Assembly (NCBI GenBank): GCA_903923395.1
Contig: CAIXXM010000031.1
Location: 38,693 to 102,692 of the forward strand
DNA length: 64,000 nucleotides
Direction of reading: 5' to 3'
Source: an uncultured Acidobacteriia bacterium
Lineage (GTDB): Bacteria; Acidobacteriota; Terriglobia; Bryobacterales; Bryobacteraceae
Below, in pieces: positions 44,388-52,284 of this stretch. Position 1 is the stretch's first letter. Every line of letters starts with the position of its first letter. A model generated the notes under the pieces. That model was given only the letters and a program-made list of their open reading frames with translations. It was not told the DNA's origin and ran no database searches. Position numbers and translations under genes: made by a program.

Positions 44388-44975
44388 ATGATTCACATTG
44401 ACGACTTCGCCTCGGGGTTGAGTGCCATTGCGGAGGAAGACTTCACTCACGGGCGCGTCCTCGAATACCTGCAGCAGAATCCGGTGGACATCGCTACCCT
44501 GTCCCCTTACCTCTACTTCAGTGAAGAGCACTATACCCGCAACCTGATCTGCCACACAGACCTCTTCGATCTGATCGCCATCTGCTGGGAAAGCGGACAG
44601 AAGAGCGCGATCCATAACCACACCAATCAGCGCTGCTGGATGGGCATCGCCTATGGCCGCGTGCAGGTACAGAACTTCCAACTCCTGCGCCAGGACCCTG
44701 ACACTGGCTTCTGCGAACTGGCACCCACCAGCCACTTCATCATTGATGCCGCCAATCCTGCTGAAGTTGACCCCGAAGAGCCGATCCACTTGGTCGTCAA
44801 CGCATCATCGTTCGGCTCGCGCGCGGTCACTCTGCACATTTACTCGAAGCCATTCGACGAATGCGAGGTCTATGACCTCAAGGCCCGTACCTACCAGGTG
44901 GTTCACCTCAGGAATACGAGTGAATTCGGTGTGTTGCGCGAGGGCTTGGCGCTGCAGCGCGCTCACCTCACATAG
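44388..44975 (+). CDS. Cysteine dioxygenase (mammalian-type active site)
   Basis: A 195-residue cupin that oxidises L-cysteine to cysteine sulfinate using non-heme iron. The ligands are H76 and H78 in SAIHNHTNQRCWM and H134 in PIHLVVN. Arg51 (HYTRNL) corresponds to the substrate-binding R60 of human CDO. C83 and Y152 match human Cys93 and Tyr157, the residues that form the Cys-Tyr crosslink; bacterial CDOs usually have Gly at that Cys position. The end LHIYSKPFDEC is also close to the mammalian sequence. It follows the exbD gene by 31 bases. Confidence 0.92.
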   Translation: MIHIDDFASGLSAIAEEDFTHGRVLEYLQQNPVDIATLSPYLYFSEEHYTRNLICHTDLFDLIAICWESGQKSAIHNHTNQRCWMGIAYGRVQVQNFQLLRQDPDTGFCELAPTSHFIIDAANPAEVDPEEPIHLVVNASSFGSRAVTLHIYSKPFDECEVYDLKARTYQVVHLRNTSEFGVLREGLALQRAHLT

Positions 44976-45097
44976 TGGTCTGATTCACAAAGCTTGAAGT
45001 TCGTGCGCCATTCTCGCGCGCGTGCCCAGGCAAGACAACTTCCTGAAACAGGCGGTGTATACATCCACTTCCGTGGCCGGCACGGCCATAGCCCAAC

Positions 45098-45116
45098 ACG
45101 CGGCTGGCAGCCGCGT
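45098..45116. other. Perfect short hairpin in convergent gap
   Basis: An 8-base perfect inverted repeat (ACGCGGCT-GGC-AGCCGCGT) in the 253-base gap between the convergent cysteine dioxygenase and M20 genes. It is GC-rich with a 3-base loop and no following T-tract on either strand, so it is not a classical terminator. It may still act as a barrier to read-through or an mRNA end-protecting hairpin. The rest of this gap contains no reading frame I would support. Confidence 0.45.
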
Positions 45117-45174
45117 CTGCCCAGTCTCCGCCGAAACGCGGTTGCCGGCCGCGCGTCCAACATCACAACTGATC

Positions 45175-45207
45175 GTGACTGTTTATTCCAGGCATTGGAA
45201 TAGTCAC
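45175..45207. other. Imperfect inverted repeat in convergent gap
   Basis: GTGACT and ATTCC on the left arm pair with GGAAT and AGTCAC on the right arm around the loop AGGCATT; four bases (GTTT) bulge out on the left. The total is 11 paired bases. It lies just before the M20 gene end (45229). No T-run is present. It could be a weak transcription barrier or a decayed transposon-like end; the sequence does not decide. Confidence 0.4.
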
Positions 45208-45228
45208 CATTCTGTGTGAAGCACTCCA

Positions 45229-46479
45229 CTAGTGTGTCGTCATGGCGACGGCCATCGCCAGCAGGGACTTGATGCCCGGAATGATGCTCGAGGCTTCGGC
45301 GGATTCCTCGAGTCTGTGCGGCATCGACTGAACCACGGCACCCACGGCAACCGCCGGGATTCCCATACTGACGGCGATATTGGAATCATTCGCTCCCGCG
45401 TCCACTGGCATAATCTCCGGTGTGCCCGGTTTGCGGAAGTAATTCGAAGCCGCCAGCGCGGTTTGCACCAGGGGATGCTTCAGCCGCTCCTCGCGTGGTT
45501 TGGCTTTCGAGTAATCAATCCCCATCTTGCGCTCCATCTGGAACCCGACGCCCTCTTTTTCGGCAGCTGCTTTGACGGTGGAGATCAACGCCGTCTCCAG
45601 TTTGTCCTGTGTCGGACTGTCGGTGGAACGCAGGTCCACCGTAAACCACGCTTCGCGGGGAACAGCATTCACCACAGTGCCTCCGCCCAGCATGCCCACG
45701 TTCATTGTGGGGAGTTTGAATGAGCCGAAGCCGGGTTCGAGCGGGGGCAGCGGGATTTCGTAGAGCCCGTTGATGGCCTTGGCAACTGCCTTCGCGGGGC
45801 TTGGCGCTCCACGGCTTTCCAGCGTATGAGCGCCCGGGGAAGTGAAGATGAACTTGAACTGATCGATGCGCAGTGCACCGTACCAGAGTTGCAGGGAAGA
45901 GAGATCCACCGCCACGAAAAGGTCGGGCTTGTAGCCGCTGGTTTCCAGCCAGTGCTTGGCCCCCACCAGACCAACTTCTTCCTGCACGGAGGCCAGGAAA
46001 ATCAGATCGCCCTTGGTTTGCACGCCGCCGCGGGAAAGCGCGCGGAACATTTCGAGGGTCGCCATAAGGTTGGACGTATCATCGCCGGAACCCGGGGCGC
46101 GCAGGATGTCTCCTTCGCGCTTGACCTTGAGATTGGTGCCTTCCGGGAAGACCGTGTCGGTGTGGGCGGCGAAGACCACCGTGGGTCCGCCGCCTGTGCC
46201 TTTCCGGACCCCTGACACGTTGAAGAGATCATCCGTGCGGATGTCGGTCAGGCCGATCTTTTCCATCTCCGCTTTGATATACCTTGCGCGCACCTGCTCT
46301 TTGCCGGAAGGTGCCGGGGTTTCGATGAGCTTGATCCATTCGTCGATGATGCCGTCTTTGCGGGCGTCTATCGAGGCATAGGCCTTCTTGATGGCGGGTT
46401 GTTCCAGCATTGAGGGCTGGAACCACGAGGTTTGAGCTACAAGCGGCAGTGCGGCAAGAAGCAGAACGAGACGGTGCAT
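45229..46479 (-). CDS. Exported M20-family metallopeptidase
   Basis: A 416-residue zinc peptidase with a signal peptide (1-16). Metal and catalytic residues are visible in VVFAAHTDTVFPEG, APGSGDDTSN, LASVQEEVGLVGAKH, and the C-terminal DAGANDSNIAVSMGIP, which is typical of peptidase T/ArgE-like enzymes. The dimerisation lid includes SPGAHTLESRGAPSP. It probably trims peptides in the periplasm. The other M20 enzyme in the window (35734-36969) is only distantly similar. It follows the 542-residue unknown Tat protein by 14 bases on the same strand. Confidence 0.9.
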   Translation of the reverse strand: MHRLVLLLAALPLVAQTSWFQPSMLEQPAIKKAYASIDARKDGIIDEWIKLIETPAPSGKEQVRARYIKAEMEKIGLTDIRTDDLFNVSGVRKGTGGGPTVVFAAHTDTVFPEGTNLKVKREGDILRAPGSGDDTSNLMATLEMFRALSRGGVQTKGDLIFLASVQEEVGLVGAKHWLETSGYKPDLFVAVDLSSLQLWYGALRIDQFKFIFTSPGAHTLESRGAPSPAKAVAKAINGLYEIPLPPLEPGFGSFKLPTMNVGMLGGGTVVNAVPREAWFTVDLRSTDSPTQDKLETALISTVKAAAEKEGVGFQMERKMGIDYSKAKPREERLKHPLVQTALAASNYFRKPGTPEIMPVDAGANDSNIAVSMGIPAVAVGAVVQSMPHRLEESAEASSIIPGIKSLLAMAVAMTTH

Positions 46480-46493
46480 GTAGGTGATTGTAG

Positions 46494-48122
46494 CTACTCA
46501 AAAGTCAAAGTATGCCGGAACGGTGTGAGTCCGGTGATGTAGACGGATTTCCCCGGCAACTCCGGCTCCGAGCCCCGGATCTGGGTCCAAGTGTGAGGGA
46601 CGGGCAAGTTTCCGGGGCCAAAGGTGATCGTGCTTCCTCCGGCTCGGTACGCAGCGTATGTCTTGTTGAGCACCGCAGGGCAATCGAGCGTGCCTTCTGC
46701 GCGGAAACTGATCTCCACCGCGAGCGGCACGCCATCGGTGCCCCGGGAATCGAAGGTAAGCGAGAAGCGTCCATTGCTCTCCGTCACTTCCACGGTTTGC
46801 TGCAAGTGGCAGACCTCGCTTTGTTTGCGCTCCTGCCGTGTGGCATCGTAATTCGCGGCCGTGATCTTGCGGGGCGGGTCAAAGGGCTGAAAATACGGGC
46901 CATCGAGCACCTGCGTGAGCCTCCACCCGCCGGGAATCTTTTCACTCCGTTGCGGGATGAATTGGCCTTTGCCGAAGAATGAACTTGCGAAGCGGACGGC
47001 CTGGATTGCGGCTTCGCCCTTATGCAGCGAGAATATTCTTGCTCCGGGTGCCAGGGATAGGGTGGCGCTGGTGGCTCCCCGCCTCCAGCGGACGGTCTGG
47101 GATACAGGGAATTCTTTGACGAAATTATCCGGCAATGGGGACCCGGCAGGCAGCGGCTGGTTCAACCCGGGATAAATCATAAGCGCCGCGAGGCTCGCGC
47201 CCCGGACTGCGGCAATGTTCGCCATGGTGGCGTAGCGGCCATTATTGTCCCGGATTGCGAGATAGCGCAGCGGCATCCAATAGTTGGTTAGGTCACCCCG
47301 CTCGTTACGGTCCTGCCGGCGGGAGATTTCCGTAACCACCTCGCCGTTGGCATGCAGAAGATACTGCATCGCATCCAAATTGCGCCGGACAGCTTCCAGC
47401 AACTCCGGCCGGTTGAGCTTGATCGCCAGTACCGTCAGTGCGCGGTTCACCACGGTGTTGTAGATGGACGTGCTGCGTTCGGTGTATTGCCCGTCGCTGT
47501 CAATGTCGATCCCCTCCGCGAGCCATTGCGCGATGCGCCGCTGGTAGCGCGGGTCCGGCAGCACTTCATCGATCATGGCCAGCGCTTCGCTGATCACCCA
47601 GCGGTGGTTTGGAGTATGAACTCCACCCACGGCAAGAGCCGCGCCTGCCTTCCGCAGAAAGTTGGCCGGGATGGCCGCCAGTTCTAGATGCTGGTGCAAC
47701 TGCGCCATGCGGATGGCATTCGCAATCGGGAACGACACGAATCCCGTATCCGGCGGCGAATTGAAGTTGGTGGAGAGCAGGTTGATGTTCCCGCTTGGCA
47801 GTTGTATTCGTTCGAGAAAGCCGGATGCAAGACGGATACTCTCCAGCAGTTCACGCTGCTGATGGTGTTTCGACTGCGGACACAGGAAAGATGCGGCCAG
47901 ACTTTCGATCATTCCGGCGGCAGTGCCGGCATGGTGCAAGCCGAAGGTATCCGGAGTGCCGCCCCGGCAGGGACTCGCCGGGTCAGTCACCTGCGCCTGC
48001 AACATGCGGGACACGCTTTCATCATGCCGTTCTACGAGATCCACGGGATACGCGGGCGGCGCAGCTTGCAGTGCAACGGCTGCCAGTGCAGCAATCGATT
48101 CACGACGGGTGATACGGGACAT
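46494..48122 (-). CDS. Tat-exported protein of unknown function, alpha/alpha-toroid plus beta-sandwich-like
   Basis: A 542-residue protein with an N-terminal twin-arginine-type signal (RITRRESIAALAAVALQA). Residues 30-330 are predominantly helical, with repeated hairpins such as DPRYQRRIAQWLAEGIDIDS and GEVVTEISRRQDRNERG; residues 340-542 look beta-rich (WRRGATSATLSLAPGARIFS, LTFDSRGTDGVPLAVEISF). That order is shared by heparinase II/III-like and other polysaccharide lyases, but I see no matching catalytic signature. The ATG at 48122 was chosen over TTG 48134. It precedes the M20 gene and may act on extracellular glycans. Family not recognised. Confidence 0.68.
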   Translation of the reverse strand: MSRITRRESIAALAAVALQAAPPAYPVDLVERHDESVSRMLQAQVTDPASPCRGGTPDTFGLHHAGTAAGMIESLAASFLCPQSKHHQQRELLESIRLASGFLERIQLPSGNINLLSTNFNSPPDTGFVSFPIANAIRMAQLHQHLELAAIPANFLRKAGAALAVGGVHTPNHRWVISEALAMIDEVLPDPRYQRRIAQWLAEGIDIDSDGQYTERSTSIYNTVVNRALTVLAIKLNRPELLEAVRRNLDAMQYLLHANGEVVTEISRRQDRNERGDLTNYWMPLRYLAIRDNNGRYATMANIAAVRGASLAALMIYPGLNQPLPAGSPLPDNFVKEFPVSQTVRWRRGATSATLSLAPGARIFSLHKGEAAIQAVRFASSFFGKGQFIPQRSEKIPGGWRLTQVLDGPYFQPFDPPRKITAANYDATRQERKQSEVCHLQQTVEVTESNGRFSLTFDSRGTDGVPLAVEISFRAEGTLDCPAVLNKTYAAYRAGGSTITFGPGNLPVPHTWTQIRGSEPELPGKSVYITGLTPFRHTLTFE

Positions 48123-48172
48123 GTTGAAGGCCAATCTACCACCCGGAACGAGTTGAGGTTAGACTCTCGGAT

Positions 48173-48553
48173 ATGCGTTTGTCACGGGCGATGCTGTATG
48201 TGAAGGATTTGGCGCGTATGAAAGCTTTCTACCACGGGACTTTCGCGCTGGAAGCACTGCCCGGGGAAACGGACCAATGGGTCGAACTGAATGCAGGCGG
48301 GGTGCATTTTGCGCTCCACGCGATTCCTGCCGGGATTGCTGGCCGGATTCAAATCCTGGATCCCCCGGAACCAAGGTCCGAAACGCCCTATAAGTTGACT
48401 TTTGAGGTGGAAGACGCCGATTGGTTACGGAATAAGTTGGAAGCCAGCGGAATCCAATGCCTGGCCCGTCCGTGGGGAGGCTATGACTTGGTGGATCCGG
48501 AAGGGAATATCGTCACTGTCGCGACCTTGCCCGCTACACCCGCACGATATTGA
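48173..48553 (+). CDS. VOC-superfamily (glyoxalase-like) protein
   Basis: A 126-residue single-domain vicinal oxygen chelate protein with paired beta-alpha-beta-beta-beta motifs: LSRAMLYVKDLARMKAFYHG near the start, the DWLRNKLEASGIQ middle, and the GYDLVDPEGNIVTV end carrying the C-terminal metal ligand region. VOC proteins include glyoxalases, dioxygenases and antibiotic-resistance proteins; this one cannot be assigned. It overlaps the convergent PIN toxin gene by 20 bases. Confidence 0.85.
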   Translation: MRLSRAMLYVKDLARMKAFYHGTFALEALPGETDQWVELNAGGVHFALHAIPAGIAGRIQILDPPEPRSETPYKLTFEVEDADWLRNKLEASGIQCLARPWGGYDLVDPEGNIVTVATLPATPARY

Positions 48554-48911
48554 TTTCCGGAGCCAGTGCCAAAATGTCCCCCGCGTCACTGGTAACAACA
48601 GTCTGTCCCGTCCGTACTGCGCAGAGAACCACGTGTGCATCCGCGATGTCCGCTGTTCCAGAGACCGCCAGCAATCTCCCCACCGCGGCCGAAGATGCTG
48701 CATCCAACACCTGCAAATCCACGTTGACCTGGCGGATGAACCGCATCAGCCGTGCCTGTCGCGCCGGGTTGCGTATGGCCTGCGCCAGTGCCGTCGCCGG
48801 AATCGTAATCTTCAGCCCGAGTTCTTCCGCCCTTGCAATCAGTGCAATGACACGGCGGTCATTGCGATCCAGCGCGATCAAGCCGCCGGCATCGAAAGTA
48901 AGACCGGTCAA
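48534..48911 (-). CDS. PIN-domain toxin (VapC-like)
   Basis: A 125-residue PIN ribonuclease. The first catalytic aspartate is in TGLTFDAGGLIALDRND, further acidic residues are in TADIADAHVVLCA and VVTSDAGDILAL. PIN toxins cut tRNA or rRNA. Start TTG 48911 overlaps the antitoxin stop (TTGA); the ORF opens upstream but that region is inside the antitoxin gene. It forms a standard antitoxin-toxin operon with the gene upstream. The C-terminus is short and complete. Convergent with the VOC gene. Confidence 0.86.
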   Translation of the reverse strand: MTGLTFDAGGLIALDRNDRRVIALIARAEELGLKITIPATALAQAIRNPARQARLMRFIRQVNVDLQVLDAASSAAVGRLLAVSGTADIADAHVVLCAVRTGQTVVTSDAGDILALAPEINIVRV

Positions 48912-49183
48912 GCCGCCGCCTGACGGTGTTTCGGAGGTTGCGGCGAGAGAATGGCATCCGCCCATTCGCGCTCCGCGGTAGTCAATGGCCCACCGGTTTC
49001 ACGCAATGCCTCATCGAGCATTTCCTTCCAGCCCGCCGCATCAGACAACGCGACTGAGATGGCATGGCTTGCAAAGGCGGAGACACTCGCTGCCCGGCCT
49101 GCACTGACCATCGCACGCATATCAGCGAGCTGCTCAGATGGCACAGTAATTGTAATTTTTTCCATCGCCATACCAATTACCAT
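48908..49183 (-). CDS. VapB-like antitoxin
   Basis: A 91-residue antitoxin, probably with an N-terminal ribbon-helix-helix DNA-binding segment (KITITVPSEQLADMRAMVSAG) and a C-terminal toxin-binding part rich in Ala and Gln. The ATG at 49183 is favoured by a strong GGGAGGGG ribosome site 6 bases upstream; an ATG four codons later is the alternative. It overlaps the PIN toxin gene. Such RHH proteins usually repress their own operon. It is divergent from the class V aminotransferase gene. Confidence 0.8.
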   Translation of the reverse strand: MVIGMAMEKITITVPSEQLADMRAMVSAGRAASVSAFASHAISVALSDAAGWKEMLDEALRETGGPLTTAEREWADAILSPQPPKHRQAAA

Positions 49184-49307
49184 AACATCCCCCTCCCTTC
49201 CCGTCAAGCCCCCTCAACATGATCTATCCAACGCCCCCTCTCTTCCCCGCCGTGTAATGCACCCGTATCCCTTTGACAACCGCCCGAATCCCGCATACCC
49301 TGATCCG

Positions 49308-50594
49308 ATGGACCGCCGCAAATTCCTTGCCTCCTCCGCCGGTATTTTAGCCGCTTTTCAAGGGGATTCCCTCGCCCGTGCGCAATCCGCAGTGGCTTCA
49401 CTGGGCGGGCGCCCCGCTGACACTGTCGCCCGCGATGAGGACTTTTGGTTCAATATCCGCCACGCCTTCACCGTTGACCGCAACATGATCAATCTGAACA
49501 ATGGCGGCGTCGCTCCCTCGCCCAAGATAGTTATGGATACAGAAATCCGTTACCTGGAGATGGAGAATCTGAACCCCTCCTACTACATGTGGCAGGTGCT
49601 TGATCCGGGCCTGGAGACAGTGCGCCGCCGCTTGGCACGCACCTTTGGCGCTGATCCCGAGGAAATCGCGATCACACGCAATGCCAGCGAAGCTCTTGAG
49701 ATCGTGCAACTTGGCATGAACCTGCAGCGCGGGGATGAAGTTCTGACGACGAATCAGGACTATCCGCGCATGATCACCACCTGGCAGCAACGGGAACGCC
49801 GCGAGGGCATCGTGCTCAAGCAAATCAAGTTCCCCGTGCCGCCGCCCAGCATGGACTATCTGGTCAAGATCTTCGAAGACGCCATCACGCCGAAGACCAA
49901 GGTCATCCATATCTGCCACATCACCAACCGGACCGGCCAGATCTTTCCCGTCAAGAAGATCTGCCAGATGGCCCGTGCCCGCGGCATCGAAACCATCGTC
50001 GACGGTGCCCATGCGTTCGCACAGTTCCCGTTCACGCACGCCGACCTCGATTGCGACTACTACGGCACCAGCCTGCACAAGTGGGTGCTTGCGCCCATCG
50101 GCACTGGCATGCTGTACGTGCGGAAGAACAAGATCCCTACCATCTGGCCGATGATGGCCGCGCCGGATTCCATGCAGGACAACATCCGCAAATTCGAAGA
50201 GATCGGCACGCATCCTGCTTCCCAGCGCAATGCCATCACCGAAGCGCTGAACTTTCACGAAAGCATTGGGCCTGAGCGCAAAGCCGAACGTTTCCGCTAT
50301 CTGCGCAAGCGCTGGTCGAACGCGCTGCGCCCCCTGCCCGGTGTGAAGATCTTAAACAGTGAAGATCCGGAGCAGAGTTGCGCCATCGGCTTCGTCAGTG
50401 TGGAAGGTTTCGACCCCGGCAAACTGCACGATTACCTCTGGTCCAAATACCGGATCTGGACCACCACCGTGACCACCCCCGGTGAGTATTCCGGACTGCG
50501 GATCACCCCCAACGTCTACACCACTCTGGAAGAAGTGGACACGTTCATTGAAGCCATGACGAAGGTCATCAAGAGGGGTTCGATTCCTGCTTAG
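49308..50594 (+). CDS. Tat-exported class V aminotransferase (CefD-like)
   Basis: A 428-residue PLP enzyme with a Tat-type signal (MDRRKFLASSAGILAAFQGD). The substrate-binding start is MINLNNGGVAPSPK; the aspartate of the PLP ring is in DGAHAFAQFPF; the PLP lysine is the K in SLHKWV. It belongs to the isopenicillin N epimerase/cysteine-desulfurase-like group of fold type I. Exported class V enzymes are unusual because PLP must be inserted before Tat export. Start ATG 49308 leads to the signal; an ATG at 49257 is possible. It overlaps the convergent GT39 gene by 26 bases. Confidence 0.9.
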   Translation: MDRRKFLASSAGILAAFQGDSLARAQSAVASLGGRPADTVARDEDFWFNIRHAFTVDRNMINLNNGGVAPSPKIVMDTEIRYLEMENLNPSYYMWQVLDPGLETVRRRLARTFGADPEEIAITRNASEALEIVQLGMNLQRGDEVLTTNQDYPRMITTWQQRERREGIVLKQIKFPVPPPSMDYLVKIFEDAITPKTKVIHICHITNRTGQIFPVKKICQMARARGIETIVDGAHAFAQFPFTHADLDCDYYGTSLHKWVLAPIGTGMLYVRKNKIPTIWPMMAAPDSMQDNIRKFEEIGTHPASQRNAITEALNFHESIGPERKAERFRYLRKRWSNALRPLPGVKILNSEDPEQSCAIGFVSVEGFDPGKLHDYLWSKYRIWTTTVTTPGEYSGLRITPNVYTTLEEVDTFIEAMTKVIKRGSIPA

Positions 50595-52221
50595 CGGGAA
50601 TATGATAGAGCCGGATGGAACTGCCTGCGATAACCACCGGCTCATACTCTTCCAGCCACGCGAAGCCTGAACCACTTAGTTTCTGGTGATAGATGCTGAT
50701 GGCCACCCAGCCGGTTTGCGGCGTGCCAGGCAGTAACTTTTCATACGAAGTCAGCCCCAGTGCTTCCGGTGCCGCCGTACCGTGGTAGGAAAGCTTGAGC
50801 CCGCGGACGCCTCTCCGCTCGCATTCCTGTACCAAACGTGCCAGGTCCTGTCCATAATCCAGATCTGTATCGACACCGAATTCGCCGGATTTTCCATCCA
50901 CCGCAGCGTTGAACCAGGCCATGTAATCCGGATGCGCCAACCCGCTTTCGACCAATAGACCCGCGGCGCACAGCGTTGCGAAAAGACCTCCCTTGCTGGA
51001 CCTTGCGAGAGCAACTCCGGCCATGGCGGTGAGTACCGAAAGCGGCAGATAAACCACAAGCACATGGCGGATGCCTGTATTCACATGACTGAGCAGGCCC
51101 GCTGTCAGCACGGCTGCGAAGACTGCGCAAGCCGATAACTTCCGCCAGTCCGGACGCCTGGTTACCGCTAACCCCGCCGCACAGAGGAGTAAGATGCTGA
51201 GCGGTGTTTTGACCGCGAGAATGATGGGATAGAAATAGAACCAGCCCCGGTAACTTGCTTCGCCGAGAAAGTAATTCGGTTCGGGCTCATGGTTATGTCG
51301 CCACAGTTGCCCGAGTCCCACAAGAAGTTCCGGTGCCGGCACTGGAAGCACCTGCGCTTTGTAACGCAGATAGCCAGCCAGGTTCTCCTGCGCCGTAACG
51401 GGTGCCGGGGGATTCCAATCCGGCACGTCGAAGCCCGAGAGATGTGCCGCAGCCTTCTCCACGCCAAACGAATGGAAGGAAAACCGGTAGCCCGCCCAAA
51501 CGAGGAGCGACGCGCAGAAGACCGCCACTGCAACGCCCTTCAGTCGCTGTGCAATCTGTTTTTCCGCCTTGCCAAGCCACACAAAAAGCACCAGCAATGC
51601 CGGGCAACTGAAACCCAGGAAGACCAGCGAGGTGAACTTGCACAAGACTGCCAGTCCGCAGGCCAATCCCAGCAAGACCGCGCGCCGGATGCCGGGTTTC
51701 TCGAGCCAAAGGCAGAACAGCAGCAGCGCCGCTGCCACTGCGGACGCGAGTGGCATATCCGTCATGGCCAGCCCGGCATTTCCCAGTACGGCGGGTAAGT
51801 TCGTAAAGACAAAAACTGCAAGCAGACCTGCCCCCGCTCCCGCAGCCCATGCCGCCCAACGCCAAACCACGATGCAAGCCAGCACAAAGAAGGGAAGCAG
51901 CGCCGCCCGTGCGCTTCCCAAATTCCTCCAGTATTCGCGGCCAGTGCCCAGAAGCGCCGTGCCTTCGACCCGCGGATCGTGTTCGCCAGCGCCGCGCTTC
52001 CCGGATAGATACAACGGCAGTGCCGCTAAAACTCTGCCCAGCGGCGGATGCTTCGGGTCATGCCGGTAGACATGCTGATCCAGCCACTCCATCCCGCAGG
52101 AGATCGTGAAAGGCTCGTCGTAGACCTGATTGAAGACCGGATATGTTGCTGCAATCCGCAACAGCCCCGCCAAAATGAAAATCGTTCCCAGCGCGACCCT
52201 GCGCCATGCGTAACGGGTCAT
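50569..52221 (-). CDS. GT39-like family polytopic membrane glycosyltransferase
   Basis: A 550-residue inner-membrane protein of about 11-12 helices. The first extracytoplasmic loop contains VYDEPFTISCGMEWL, with the acidic pair expected in PMT/ArnT-type GT-C enzymes that use dolichyl or undecaprenyl phosphate sugars. A C-terminal soluble domain of about 100 residues (GVDTDLDYGQDLARLVQECE) follows the last helix. It likely adds sugars to proteins or lipid A, but the acceptor is unknown. The ATG at 52221 was chosen over TTG 52233. Divergent from the VPS10-like gene. Confidence 0.82.
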   Translation of the reverse strand: MTRYAWRRVALGTIFILAGLLRIAATYPVFNQVYDEPFTISCGMEWLDQHVYRHDPKHPPLGRVLAALPLYLSGKRGAGEHDPRVEGTALLGTGREYWRNLGSARAALLPFFVLACIVVWRWAAWAAGAGAGLLAVFVFTNLPAVLGNAGLAMTDMPLASAVAAALLLFCLWLEKPGIRRAVLLGLACGLAVLCKFTSLVFLGFSCPALLVLFVWLGKAEKQIAQRLKGVAVAVFCASLLVWAGYRFSFHSFGVEKAAAHLSGFDVPDWNPPAPVTAQENLAGYLRYKAQVLPVPAPELLVGLGQLWRHNHEPEPNYFLGEASYRGWFYFYPIILAVKTPLSILLLCAAGLAVTRRPDWRKLSACAVFAAVLTAGLLSHVNTGIRHVLVVYLPLSVLTAMAGVALARSSKGGLFATLCAAGLLVESGLAHPDYMAWFNAAVDGKSGEFGVDTDLDYGQDLARLVQECERRGVRGLKLSYHGTAAPEALGLTSYEKLLPGTPQTGWVAISIYHQKLSGSGFAWLEEYEPVVIAGSSIRLYHIPAKQESNPS

Positions 52222-52284
52222 CTCAGTAAGCAATCGTACAGTGTAGCCTTTCGCCGCGGTCCACCGTACTACACTGTTTGGATC

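Noticed and set aside
44963..45229. An 88-codon minus frame in the gap between the cysteine dioxygenase and M20 genes
   Set aside because: Trp/Arg-rich, no ribosome site, no recognisable motifs; the gap instead holds hairpins.
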